Assembly (NCBI RefSeq): GCF_009982895.1
Contig: NZ_WXZL01000003.1
Location: 1-64,000, forward strand
DNA from: Deinococcus alpinitundrae
Lineage (GTDB): Bacteria > Deinococcota > Deinococci > Deinococcales > Deinococcaceae
DNA: 64,000 nucleotides
Reading direction: 5' to 3'
Under the pieces are notes generated by a model. It worked only from the letters and a program-made list of their open reading frames with translations. It had not been told where the DNA came from and did no database searches. Shown here in pieces: positions 16,405 to 26,200 of this stretch; the stretch's first letter is position 1, and every line of letters starts with the position of its first letter. The translations under genes and the position numbers were made by a program.

Positions 16405-17865
16405 ATGCCTGCTGCACCCGATGTCCTGCCCGCCCGTGACCGCGCCGTGATCCTGATTTTGCTGGTCGCCACCTTCGTGGTCATCCTCAACGAGACGATC
16501 ATGAACGTGGCCCTGCCGCGCCTGATGACCGACCTGCACGTGACGGCGGGCCGTGCCCAGTGGCTGTCGACTGCCTTCATGCTGACGATGGCGGTGGTGA
16601 TTCCTGTGACCGGCTTCCTGCTCCAGCGCCTGAGCACCCGCGTGGTGTTCGGGGTGGCGATGGGCCTATTCAGTCTGGGCACGCTGCTGGCGGCGGTGTC
16701 ACCCAGTTTCGTGCCGCTGCTGCTGGCCCGGATCGTGCAGGCCTCGGGCACGGCGATCATGCTGCCGCTCCTGATGACCACCGTGCTGACGCTGGTGCCG
16801 GAACGCGGGCGCGGGGCTGTGATGGGCAACATCTCGATTGTCATTTCGGTCGCACCTGCCCTGGGGCCGACCATCTCAGGGTTGATCCTTCAGGCGTTCT
16901 CGTGGCGGGCCATGTTCATCTTCGTGCTGCCGGTCGCGCTCTCAGCGCTGCTCTACGGCCTGCGGACCCTGACCAATGTCGGCGAGCGCCGCGACGCCCC
17001 ACTGGACGTGCTGTCGGTTCCGCTCTCGGCGCTGGGCTTCGGCGGGCTGGTGTATGCCCTGAGCCAGTTCGGCACAGCGCATGGAGGCCTGGGTGACCCG
17101 GCCCTGAACCTGCCGCTGGGAGTGGGGACCGTGGCCCTGGGCCTGTTCGTATGGCGGCAGGTTGTTCTCACCCGGCAGGACCGACCGCTGCTGGATCTGC
17201 GTGCCCTGCGCTTCCCGATGTTTGCCCTGGGCGTGGGCCTGATGGTGATCACCATGATCGTGCTGTTCGGCGGAGCGATTTTGCTGCCGCTGTACCTCCA
17301 GAACCTGCGCGGCCTGAGCACCCTCCAGACGGGCCTGCTGCTGCTGCCCGGCGGCCTGCTGATGGGGCTGCTGGCTCCCGGCATCGGGCGGGCCTACGAC
17401 CGTGTCGGGCCGCGCCCGCTGGCCTTGCCGGGTACCCTCCTGATGGCGGGCGTGCTGCTGGCGCTGGGCCGGATCGATACAGGAACACCGATCTGGGCAC
17501 TCCTGGCCCTGCACCTCGCGCTCAGTGCCGGACTGGCACTGCTGTTTACTCCTGTGTTCACCAGTGCGCTGTCGGCCCTGCCGCCGCCGCTCTACCCGCA
17601 CGGCAGCGCCATCCTGAATACCATGCAGCAGGTCGCAGGCGCGGCGGGCGTGGCGCTGCTGATCGCCCTGATGGCCGGGCGGGCGGCCACCCTCAGCGGG
17701 GCGGGCACGCCGGCGGTGGCGGCGCAGGTGGGCGGACTACACCTGGCGTTCAGCGTGGCAGGCCTGGTCGCCCTGATCGCGGTGGTCCTGGCCTTCTTCC
17801 TGAGGGCCGCGCCGCAGCCTGCCCAGGCGGAGACGTTTGAGGCTGCGGGACAGCCGGGCGACTGA
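16405..17865 (+). CDS. DHA2-family MFS multidrug efflux transporter
   Basis: 486 aa with about 14 predicted transmembrane helices, the DHA2 (EmrB/QacA) topology. Helix 1 is ILILLVATFVVILNETIMNV, containing the D/N-E-T-I-x-N-V-A-L-P motif of this subfamily. Motif C-like Gly/Pro repeats follow (SIVISVAPALGPTISG). There is a central hydrophilic linker and a C-terminal tail rich in Ala, Gln and Glu. It is an inner-membrane proton-driven exporter; the substrate is unknown. GGAGG lies 7 nt before the ATG. It is last in the set that starts at the DHFR-like gene and is next to a convergent antibiotic-acetyltransferase-like gene. Confidence 0.9.
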   Translation: MPAAPDVLPARDRAVILILLVATFVVILNETIMNVALPRLMTDLHVTAGRAQWLSTAFMLTMAVVIPVTGFLLQRLSTRVVFGVAMGLFSLGTLLAAVSPSFVPLLLARIVQASGTAIMLPLLMTTVLTLVPERGRGAVMGNISIVISVAPALGPTISGLILQAFSWRAMFIFVLPVALSALLYGLRTLTNVGERRDAPLDVLSVPLSALGFGGLVYALSQFGTAHGGLGDPALNLPLGVGTVALGLFVWRQVVLTRQDRPLLDLRALRFPMFALGVGLMVITMIVLFGGAILLPLYLQNLRGLSTLQTGLLLLPGGLLMGLLAPGIGRAYDRVGPRPLALPGTLLMAGVLLALGRIDTGTPIWALLALHLALSAGLALLFTPVFTSALSALPPPLYPHGSAILNTMQQVAGAAGVALLIALMAGRAATLSGAGTPAVAAQVGGLHLAFSVAGLVALIAVVLAFFLRAAPQPAQAETFEAAGQPGD

Positions 17866-17912
17866 CTGCCGCCCTGAGCGACCCGCCAGCGTCTTGGCAT
17901 CAGAGTGGACAC

Positions 17913-18728
17913 TCAGGGCAACGAATCGGTCGAGGAATCAGCGCGCCACCACTGCACGGCAAAATCGACCAACGCCCGCTGAGACATGAGTTTCGCGGTG
18001 GCCGAACCGACCTTCCCAACCGTCACGCCGCCCCTTTGCTCGAAGGCGGCCTTCACGGGCGGGAAGGTCTTTTCGTCGTAGTCGCACTCATCGAAGGTCA
18101 CCCACTGCGGCTGCCCATCCACCAGAAGAGGACCGCTGAACGCCACAGTAGACTGTTTCCCGGCCCGAACCTCAGCGAGGTGCAGACTGGTGTTGTTCTC
18201 TGTGCCCAGCAGCAGCACCCGTCCAGCCAGGTCATAGACGCGGGCCAGTGGTGAGCCTTCTCCCAGCGAGAAGGTCAGCGGGTGGTCTGCCGTGACGATC
18301 TCGGCGTGCCTGCCCCATGCGGCGAACGAACTGTGCGGATGGTCGCTGCGCTTCACGTCCGGCCAGGTCCGGAACAACTCGGCGATGCGTCCCATACCAC
18401 GTGTGGGCGTCACGGCCGGATCGAAGGCAGGCATCTCGGCGCGAATGGTGTCCCACCACAACGGTGGCACGGGAGGGTTGCGCCAGTTTGCCGGATCACT
18501 CAGGTGCAGAGTGAAGGTGGGCATGACCAATGTTCCCGCTGGCGTCACGGCGTCCTGAAGCGCCCGGATGACGGCCACCGGGCCGCCCGCCACCCAGCCC
18601 AGCCGGCTCAGACTGCTGTGAACCATCAGCACGTCCCCCGCCTGCACGCCCAGCGCGCGGAGGTCAGCGGCGAGGCTGGCGCGGGTACGCGGAGCGTCCG
18701 CCAAGGCAACAGCTTCTGCTTCTGTCAT
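17913..18728 (-). CDS. Aminoglycoside N(3)-acetyltransferase family protein
   Basis: 271 aa AAC(3)/YokD-type acetyl-CoA transferase. The family motifs are VLMVHSSLSRLGWVAGG near residue 35, TLVMPTFTLHLSDPANW, RGMGRIAELFRTWPDVKRSD, HPHSSFAAWG (H-P-x-x-S-x-A-A-x-G), GEGSPLARVYDLAGRVLLLG and a C-terminal TFDECDYDEKTFPPV. It would acetylate a 3-amino group of aminoglycosides or another amine. Chromosomal homologues often do not confer resistance, so the substrate is uncertain. GAAGGA precedes the ATG at 18728. It is convergent with the MFS gene, 47 nt apart. Confidence 0.88.
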   Translation of the reverse strand: MTEAEAVALADAPRTRASLAADLRALGVQAGDVLMVHSSLSRLGWVAGGPVAVIRALQDAVTPAGTLVMPTFTLHLSDPANWRNPPVPPLWWDTIRAEMPAFDPAVTPTRGMGRIAELFRTWPDVKRSDHPHSSFAAWGRHAEIVTADHPLTFSLGEGSPLARVYDLAGRVLLLGTENNTSLHLAEVRAGKQSTVAFSGPLLVDGQPQWVTFDECDYDEKTFPPVKAAFEQRGGVTVGKVGSATAKLMSQRALVDFAVQWWRADSSTDSLP

Positions 18729-18917
18729 GTTCAGTCCTTCACCCGTTCAGAACCTGGGAAAGCGAACGACCTCCCCCAGCTCCCGTCCTGGATTTGCGCT
18801 GCATCTGCACGTTGTCAAAACCTCTGGTATTTCACAAGGACGCTACCGTCAGGCGAAGCGGATCGGATGGGCCAGATGGCTTAGCTTGAGCTGCCGCCGA
18901 CAAAACGGCTGGGGCGC

Positions 18918-18923
18918 TATGCT
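18918..18923 (+). promoter_or_regulatory. -10 element TATGCT, leaderless-type
   Basis: TATGCT lies 6 nt before the ATG at 18930. This is the same short -10 to start arrangement seen before the genes at 28788 and 50566. Confidence 0.45.
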
Positions 18924-18929
18924 GGAGCC

Positions 18930-19907
18930 ATGACTTTTCGCTGGGGCATTCTTGGAGCCGCCCGGATCGCCAGGGCCATGATTCCGGCCATCCGGGCCGC
19001 CGGCGGTGAGGTGGTGATGCTGGGCGCGCGTGAGCCGCAGTCGGCACGCGTTCAGCGGTACGCCAGCGACTGGGCCATTGGGCGGGTGGGCAGCTATCAG
19101 GACCTGATCGACGCTGATCTGGACGGCATTTACAACCCGCTCCCCAACGCCCTGCACCTGCCCTGGAGTGCGGCGGCCATGCGGGCGGGCAAGCCGGTAC
19201 TGACCGAGAAGCCGCTGACCCTGAACGCGTTGGAGGCCCGGCAACTCGCCGACGTGGCGCAGCAGACCCGGCAGGTGCTGCTGGAGGGCTTTGCCTACCG
19301 CTTCACGCCGCAGCACCAGGCGCTGGCAGAGGCGGCCCGCAGCGGGCAGCTTGGTGAGTTGCGCGCCTACCGGGGCGCCTTCGGCTTCACCGTGCGCGAT
19401 CCCGCCGACATCCGGCTCAGCCCGGTGCTGGGCGGCGGGGCGCTCTACGACATCGGCTGCTACCCGGTCAACGAGGCGCGGATGCTGCTCGGCGAGCCGT
19501 CAGCCGTGATTGCCCAGGCGCGCTGGACACCGGACGACGTGGACGTGTCATTTTCGGCGGTGCTCGACTACAGCCACGTCGGCGGCGGTGCACTGGCCAG
19601 CATCGACTGCGGCTTCGACTGGCTTTCGGGGGGCCGGGTCGGGCGCTCGCAGGTGCTGGGCACCGGCGGCGTGATGGAACTCGACCGGGCCTTTTTCAGC
19701 GACGAACCGGAGTTCACCCTGACCCGTGACAGTGAAGTGCAGGCGCTGGCCCCCGGCAACGGCTACGCCCTGATGGCGGCCCACTTTCAGCGGGTCGTGC
19801 GCGGTGAGGAAGCGGCGCTGTACCCGCCGGAAGACGCCGTGCAGCAGGCGCGGGTGCTCGACGCCCTACTCCAGTCGGCGCGCGAGGGCCGCCGGGTCGT
19901 GCTGTAG
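18930..19907 (+). CDS. Gfo/Idh/MocA-family oxidoreductase
   Basis: 325 aa NAD(P)-dependent oxidoreductase. The Rossmann motif is [17 protein letters not shown] at residues 4-20. The conserved E-K-P is in [16 protein letters not shown], and the C-terminal substrate-domain signature is [21 protein letters not shown]. Close relatives include D-xylose/glucose-fructose and dihydrodiol dehydrogenases; the substrate cannot be set from sequence alone. It stands alone between divergent or unrelated genes and appears to be transcribed from a leaderless promoter. The start ATG is fixed by the adjacent -10 and by the family N-terminus. Confidence 0.87.
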   Translation: MTFRWGILGAARIARAMIPAIRAAGGEVVMLGAREPQSARVQRYASDWAIGRVGSYQDLIDADLDGIYNPLPNALHLPWSAAAMRAGKPVLTEKPLTLNALEARQLADVAQQTRQVLLEGFAYRFTPQHQALAEAARSGQLGELRAYRGAFGFTVRDPADIRLSPVLGGGALYDIGCYPVNEARMLLGEPSAVIAQARWTPDDVDVSFSAVLDYSHVGGGALASIDCGFDWLSGGRVGRSQVLGTGGVMELDRAFFSDEPEFTLTRDSEVQALAPGNGYALMAAHFQRVVRGEEAALYPPEDAVQQARVLDALLQSAREGRRVVL

Positions 19908-20320
19908 CGCCGGGGCCGCCGCCCCCTACGGACTGGGCTCAATTCCAAGCCACCCGAGAAAGCGCTTTGGTATTTCTACCGAGCGTCGTGAACGAGAACA
20001 GTGGCTCCATACGGGTGCTGTTCTGCTCGAGGCGGTGGCACTCAAGGAACGGACAAATGCGTAGGTTCGGCCACGCGCCCGCCTCTCTGCCCATTCGATC
20101 CGGCGTTCGTGACCGCGCTTCTTGAGCTACCCTAGAGGTCAGTTGATTCGCGCGAGTTCATGTGGTCGAGAATTGATACGCATTCCGTTTGTCTGGCAGG
20201 CAAACTGGGAAAAAGCTAGTTTGTCCGTTCCACGTTTGGAACTCGTTTTTTTTCTCCTTCCGTTGGTCGGATTTCACCGGTTCTATGCCCCGGTTCGATC
20301 GGAGTCCGTGTGAGGTGGAA
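19908..20320 (+). other. Long leader with alternative hairpins before a c-di-GMP gene
   Basis: 413 nt without a supported gene. An open frame at 19938-20064 (containing STERREREQWLHTGAVLLEA) may be a transposase-like scrap. Downstream, GTTTGT (20187-20192) can pair with GCAAAC (20200-20205). The overlapping CAAACT (20201-20206) can instead pair with AGTTTG (20218-20223), giving mutually exclusive stems just before an intrinsic terminator (20227-20253) and 68 nt before the gene at 20321. Attenuation is possible but unproven. Confidence 0.4.
20227..20253 (+). terminator. Intrinsic terminator or attenuator
   Basis: GTTCCA (20227-20232), loop CGTT, TGGAAC (20237-20242), then TCG and eight T's (20246-20253). 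It lies upstream of, and on the same strand as, the GGDEF/HD-GYP gene. Confidence 0.6.
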
Positions 20321-22630
20321 ATGAGCGCAATACCGATCTGGGCGGTGGGTGACGAACTCTTTTTCGCTATGACCCTGTTCGCGTCGTTCGCGCTGCTGAC
20401 AGGCCTGAGCTTCCTGAACGTCCAGACCTGGAAAACCGCGCTGTTCCGGGCGCTGGTCTACCTGGGCGCGGGTCTGGCCTGCCTGATTCACGCCCAGCCA
20501 CTCACGCCGGGCTTTTCCCTCGATTTCCAAGAAGTGCCGCTGGCGCTAACCAGCAGCTTCCTAGGCACAGGCTGGGGACTGGCGGTGGGCACGGGCCTGG
20601 CCTTCTTCCGCTGGCTGCTGCTGGGTTCGGCGGGCGCGGGGGTGAGTGCCGCTGGGATGGCCCCGGTCATCGTGATGGCGCTGCTGCTTCGCTGGGCTGG
20701 ACTCAAGGCCGGGAAAAGCGTCAAGCAGGACGCCGCCCTGGCGGTCCTCACCCTCCTGCCGAGCGCCGCGATCACGTTCTGGCAAGTGCACTCAAGCGCC
20801 CTGCCGCTGCCGCTGCCGCTGCTGAGTGGGCTGGGACTGAGCAGCCTCAAGCTGATCGTCAGCGTGGCAGGATTCTGCTTGTGGTCGGCCATCGTTTCAC
20901 TGACCTGGCACACCATCGGCAGCATGCAGCGCTACCAGAACCTGGCCACCCGCGATTCGCTGACCGGGCTGCCCAACCGGTATGTCTTCGAGGAAGACCA
21001 GGGACGACCATCAGAAGGCCACTTTCTGCTGCTGCTCGACCTCGACCATTTCAAGCGCGTCAACGACCAGCACGGGCATCTCTACGGCGATCAGGTGCTG
21101 CGGCAGTTCGGAGCGCTGCTCTCGGCCCAGGTGGCCGGGCAGGGCCGCGCCTACCGGGTCGGCGGCGAGGAGTTCGCGGTGCGGCTGCGCGGCAACCAAC
21201 TTACTGCTGAGCAGTTCGCTGAAGCCCTGCGCGCGGCGCTGGCCCGGCTGCAACCGCAGCAGTTCGCCGACCTGGAGTTCCCGCTGAGCGTCTCGGGCGG
21301 GCTGGTGTCCGAGGGACCCGGTGCTTTTCAGCAGGCCGACGAACTGCTGTATGTGGCCAAGGCCGCCGGGCGCAATCAGGTGGTGGCTGCCTGGCAGCCC
21401 CGGCCCGCCGCGCTGCCGACCTCGCCGTTCAACACCGATTCGCCCGGCGCGGCCACCATCCGGTCGCTGCTGCGGTTCCTGGCCGAACAGGACGGCGAGC
21501 AACCGGGCGGGCAGGCCGGCGGGCAAACCAGCGACGAGCCGGATCTGCCGGGTCTGCTGAGGGCGGCCATCTTGTGCGTGCCAGGAGCTGAGGCGGGCAG
21601 CCTGGCGGTGCGCGAGGGCCACCAGTGGATAGTGCGCGCCCAGGTGGGCTACAGCCCAGCGCTGGTGGGGGTGCGTTACTCATCCTCGCAGATGCAGCAC
21701 TGGCACGGCGACCCAGAACGCTGGCAGGGCGGCGAGCCGCGCCTCCTGACCGGCGCGGCGCTGGAAGCACGTTTTCAGGACAACGTTGAGCCGTCGGACT
21801 TGCCACTGGAGGTCAGCCGCCGCACCGAGTTGCAGGCCAATTTGCTGCTGCCGATTCTGGTACAGGGCGAGGTGGTCGCCGAACTCAACCTCGACAACCT
21901 TCACGACGAGCAGGCCCTGGGCGAGACCTCGCTGGAAGTGGCCAAGGAATTCGCGCTGTGGGCCGCTGCCGTGCTGGCCGCCCACGAGCGCCGCCGCCAG
22001 TCGCAGGCCGGGCAGGAAAGTGCGCTGCTGATGCTGGGGCTGGCGCTCGAAACCCGTGACGACACCACCCAGGGCCACACCCGCCGGGTCGTGAAACTGT
22101 CCGAGGCGCTGGGCCGCCACCTGCAGCTCGACGCGGCGCAACTCCAGTCACTTCGTCAGGGCGCTTATCTGCACGATCTGGGCAAATTGCAGATTCCCGA
22201 CCGGGTGCTGCTCAAGTCCGGTACCCTGACCCCCGAGGAAGAGAGGCTGATGCAGCGCCACGTGCTGCTGGGCGCACGGCTGGCCGAGCATTTTCCCAAC
22301 GTCTTGCCGGGTGCCCGCGAGGTCATCGGCTTTCACCACGAGCGCTGGAACGGCGGGGGCTACCCGCAGGGCGTCTCGGCCCAGGCGATTCCGCTGCTGG
22401 CCCGCATCTTCGCCGTGGCCGATGTCTACGACGCCCTGACCAGCGCCCGCCCCTACAAATCCGCCTGGTCACACGAGGCGGCTCTGGAAGAAATCGCCCG
22501 CCAGCGCGGCGAGCAGTTTGACCCGGCGGTGGTGGACGCCTTTCTCGACTTGCACCGGCCCACCAGCGCCGCGCTCCCCGACCCGGCACTCGACGACCCG
22601 GCCCATATTACAGCTGAGCCGCGCGCCTGA
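20321..22630 (+). CDS. Membrane protein with GGDEF, GAF and HD-GYP domains
   Basis: 769 aa c-di-GMP turnover protein. About six hydrophobic helices fill residues 10-190. A GGDEF domain covers about 205-365 (DSLTGLPNRYVF, DLDHFKRVNDQHGH) with an intact GGEEF at 281-285. The Arg/Asp inhibitory-site pattern upstream is absent, so product inhibition is unlikely. A GAF-like region covers about 400-570. The HD-GYP domain covers about 590-745, with the HD pair at 618-619 in YLHDLGKLQIPD and GYP near 680-682 in GGGYPQG. Both synthase and hydrolase motifs look catalytic in one chain. The start was chosen for MSAIPIWAVG with GAGG upstream. The leader has a terminator hairpin. Confidence 0.88.
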   Translation: MSAIPIWAVGDELFFAMTLFASFALLTGLSFLNVQTWKTALFRALVYLGAGLACLIHAQPLTPGFSLDFQEVPLALTSSFLGTGWGLAVGTGLAFFRWLLLGSAGAGVSAAGMAPVIVMALLLRWAGLKAGKSVKQDAALAVLTLLPSAAITFWQVHSSALPLPLPLLSGLGLSSLKLIVSVAGFCLWSAIVSLTWHTIGSMQRYQNLATRDSLTGLPNRYVFEEDQGRPSEGHFLLLLDLDHFKRVNDQHGHLYGDQVLRQFGALLSAQVAGQGRAYRVGGEEFAVRLRGNQLTAEQFAEALRAALARLQPQQFADLEFPLSVSGGLVSEGPGAFQQADELLYVAKAAGRNQVVAAWQPRPAALPTSPFNTDSPGAATIRSLLRFLAEQDGEQPGGQAGGQTSDEPDLPGLLRAAILCVPGAEAGSLAVREGHQWIVRAQVGYSPALVGVRYSSSQMQHWHGDPERWQGGEPRLLTGAALEARFQDNVEPSDLPLEVSRRTELQANLLLPILVQGEVVAELNLDNLHDEQALGETSLEVAKEFALWAAAVLAAHERRRQSQAGQESALLMLGLALETRDDTTQGHTRRVVKLSEALGRHLQLDAAQLQSLRQGAYLHDLGKLQIPDRVLLKSGTLTPEEERLMQRHVLLGARLAEHFPNVLPGAREVIGFHHERWNGGGYPQGVSAQAIPLLARIFAVADVYDALTSARPYKSAWSHEAALEEIARQRGEQFDPAVVDAFLDLHRPTSAALPDPALDDPAHITAEPRA

Positions 22631-22652
22631 GAAAACACGGCTCCTTCCCTGC

Positions 22653-23279
22653 TCAGGGTATTCCGGCGGCCTTCAGTGCACCCCGGTAGCCGCGCGCCCT
22701 GACCAGCGCCCCGGCCCGGCGGGTGGCCTCCACATAGGCCGCCGCCAGGCGCACAGGATCGCGGCTGAGCAGCCGGGCACTGAGGGCCTCACTGCTGAGC
22801 GAGGCCAGCCCCGTTAGTCCCGGCGGATCGCGGCGGGCCTCGCCACTGAAGCTGCGGGCCAGCCCCTCGGCCAGCCAGCGCGGAATGCCAGTGGGCTGGG
22901 TGGTGTGAAAGGCCTCATGCCGGATAGTGAACGGCAGCAAGCCGCTGCGGGCCAACGCCGTAAAACGCTGGGTGCGAATCACCGCGCCCTGGGTGCTGGC
23001 GGCGATGTTGGCCGGTTCACGGGTGCGGGCCGCGAAATCCGCCGCGCTGAGCGCCGCCTCGATGCGGGTCGGCGGCGGCGGCAGCCCCAGCGCCCGCAGA
23101 TCGCGCGCCGCCGCGTCCCAGGCCTGGAAGACCCCGCCGAGTTGCTGACGGTCGCGGGGGTCCTGGTATATCACCGTGAGGAAACCGTGCCGGACCTCGA
23201 AGGCCAGCGCCCCAGAGCTGAGGAGCAGGGCCAGCAGAGCCACTTTCAGCGCCCCAGCAATCAGGCCACCAGGCTTCAC
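22653..23279 (-). CDS. Secreted HExxH putative metallopeptidase
   Basis: 208 aa. A signal peptide (ALKVALLALLLSSGALA) covers residues about 10-27. The core contains the zinc-binding H-E-A-F-H in LLPFTIRHEAFHTTQPTGIP, followed by RWLAEGLARSFSGEARR. This is the HExxH...E arrangement of peptidase-MA/gluzincin-like proteins, with E in AEG as the third ligand candidate. The start is GTG, 10 nt after the stop of the alpha-2-macroglobulin gene, so the two are probably co-transcribed. It acts in the periplasm or outside the cell. The substrate is unknown, and it could also be a pseudo-peptidase. Confidence 0.7.
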   Translation of the reverse strand: MKPGGLIAGALKVALLALLLSSGALAFEVRHGFLTVIYQDPRDRQQLGGVFQAWDAAARDLRALGLPPPPTRIEAALSAADFAARTREPANIAASTQGAVIRTQRFTALARSGLLPFTIRHEAFHTTQPTGIPRWLAEGLARSFSGEARRDPPGLTGLASLSSEALSARLLSRDPVRLAAAYVEATRRAGALVRARGYRGALKAAGIP

Positions 23280-23289
23280 TGGCCCCGAT

Positions 23290-26200
23290 TCATTTGCCCG
23301 TGTCGCGCACGGTGAAGGTGGCCGCCGAGGCGTAGCCTTCCACGTCCGGGTCGTACATCAGGAAAGCGTGGGTGGGCAGTGCGGTGAAGGTGCCGGGCGT
23401 CTGGGCGCGCAGCAGGTAAGTCATCTTCTGCTGGCCCACCAGATAGTCGGCGTAGAGGTCCACCCGGTCGTCGAGCAGATCGCGCCCGGCGTACCAGTAG
23501 TTCCAGTCTTCCCAGTTGTACTCGTCGGGGTCCTGAAGACCCGCAATCGCCAGGCTGCGCTCGTCGAGGGCCTTCATGCCCGCCGGGATCGGGTCGCTGA
23601 CCAGCAGGTAGCGGGCGCTGTGGTTGGTCGGCTGCACATTCAAGGTCACCAGAATGAGATCGCCCACGCTTACCGGCTGCATCTGCCCGCCCTTGAGGAG
23701 CGGCGTGCGCCGGTAGGTGTAGCGCTTGTCCTTGTCGTCCCAGACGGGGTCGAGGCGCTGGTACTGGCGGCTGAGCCTGAAGCCGTGCTGGGCGTCGCTG
23801 GCGAGCGTGGCCGGTTCGCGGCTGTAGCTGAGCTGACTGCTGAAACTCAGGCCTGCCGGAGCGCCCTGCACACTCAGGGTGTGCGGCCCGGCCCCGAGTC
23901 CGGTGGTGGGCAGCTTGAGGGTGGCCGCGCTCTTGCCGTCCAGGGTGGCCTCGCCCGCCGCCTTGTTGTCGAGCAGCACCTTGACCTGAGCGCTCAGGGC
24001 CGGGGCTGGTTTGAGTGCCAGCGCCGCGATGATGACGCTGGTGGTGTCCTGGGTGCTGAGCCACTGCGGGCCACGCCGGTTGGAGAGCAGCCACTGCGAG
24101 ACGCCGGGAATCAGCGGACTTTGCGGCTCCAGGGTCGCCAGCGCTTCGAGGGCGGTGGCCGTCACCTGAACGCTGTTGTCGTCCCAGAAGTCAAACCAGT
24201 AGTCGTTGCCGCGCTTGGCCGTTTCCCAGTGCAGCAGCGCGCCGCCACCTGTACCGATACGCTTGGCCTTGAGTCGGTCGAGCACGTCGCGGGCAACCTG
24301 AACCTGGCCGGTTTTCTGGAGGGCCAGCGCCGTGAGCGCGAGCGCATACGGCTCCAGATCCTTGCGGCGGGCGAACTGGGCGAGCGCGGCGTTGTCTGCC
24401 CGGCCCGCGTCGGCCAGGGCGCGGTAGGCGCTGGCCTGCTCGGCCTGGCGGGTCTTCTTCTTGCCCGCATTCTTGGCGAGGTAGTTCAGGCCGCTGTCGA
24501 GCATGCCGTTGTCGACTTTCGCGCCGAGCGATTTGGCCCGCAGCAGCCCCTCCACGACGTAAGCGCTCATCTCCACAGTGCTGTCGTCCCACTGCCAGAA
24601 GTTCCAGCCGCCGTCATCGTGCTGGAAGAGTTGCAGCCGGGCCAGGCCCGCACTGGTGATGTCCGGCAGGTTCTTGATCACGCTCTGCGGGAGGGCGGCG
24701 CTGCCGAGGTTCTGGCGGGCCAGCAGCGCGGGCAGAAAGCGGCTCATGGTCTGCTCGGTGCAGCCGTAGGGATAGCCCACCAGGTATTCCAGCGCGGGCG
24801 AGACCGCCGACAAGAGCGAGGGCGTCAGGCTCAGGCTCAGATCAAGCGTGCCGGGGTTGGCGTCTTTCGGCACATTCAGCTTCACGCTGGGCTGGTCGGC
24901 GCTGCCCACCGCCGTCTGCTTGACCTGGTAGCCGCGTGCCTTGATGGGCAGCGGCAGCTTGAGGGCGTCGTTGCCGGACGCGGTGCGGGCCGTGAAGGTC
25001 ACGCTGGCCGTACCCACGTTTCCGGCCCGCACCTGCACATCGCTGCGCACCCGTGCCCCCGCCGCCAGCTGGATGGCCGCGCCCGCCGGGGTCAGCGCCG
25101 CGCCGCTCAGCGCAGTCAGGCCGCTGAGACTGGCCGTCGCCGTGCCCTGCACCGGGGTCGTGAGCGTGTTGTTGACGATGCCCGATAAGGTCGCCGTGTC
25201 GCCGCGCACCAGAAAGGTCGGCAGGCTCAGGCGGGCGATCACGTCCTTGGTGGTCAGGGTGGTGGCGCTGGCCTGCCCGAAGCGCGGCAGCTGGGTCTGG
25301 GCACGGGCGGTGGCCACCCAGGTGGTCAGGTTGTCGGGAAACTTGACGTCCACCTCGGCGTGGCCCTGCGCGTCGGTGAGCAGGTTGGGCAGCCACAAAA
25401 TGGTGTCCTTGAAGTCCTGGCGCGGTGTGACCGGGTCGGCGGCGCTGGCCGAGTCGGCCGTCCTGGTCTGCTTGTCCTGGGCGAAGGCGGGCGTCGGAGC
25501 GATGCTTCTCGGTGCGGCGGCCACGTCACCCACCTGCGAGAAGTAGAAGTCGAGGCTGGAGTTGGTGCCCACCGCGTTGTCGCGCGGCGCGTCGAAGACC
25601 TGGGCGATCGGGGTGCTGCGGTCCGGCTCTACCAGGTAAATGGCCTGATCGACGACGCCCAAAGCCACCTGCGAGGCCACACCCTTGCCGTCTGCCGACT
25701 TCACGTCCACGCTCAGCTTGCCGCTGTCGCCGGGTGCGTAGCGGGCCTTCTGGGGCGTCACCTTCACGCTGAGGTTCGCGCCCACGCGCGGCACGCCGAC
25801 GCGGGCGTCGCTGCTGTAGAACTGCCCGTCGTTGAACGTCGCCGCCGCCACGTAGATGTTGGGGGCCATGTCGGCCGTGATCGGGAACGCGTAGGTCAGC
25901 ACCGCTCCCGCGCCGCGCAGCACCACCGCCTTGCGCAGCTTGTCACCTTCCAGGGTCAGCAGCACCGGGGAGCCGGGATTGGGGTTGCCGACGAGTACGG
26001 TTGCGCTGTCGCCGGGCGCGTAGGCCTTGCGGCCGAGCTTGACGGTGAGGTCGCGGTAGTTCCAGCCGTAGTCCTCGCCGGGCTTGAGCACCCACAGGTA
26101 ATTCTCGGAGGTGCTCACGCGGCCCTGGGCATCGGTCACGCTGGCGCGCAGCAGGTAGCTGCCGCCGCGCGGGGCGCTGAGGGTGGCCGCCGCCGTGCCG

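Noticed and set aside
23176..25188. 670-codon plus-strand open frame
   Set aside because: Antisense to the same alpha-2-macroglobulin gene and the HExxH gene; no recognisable motif.
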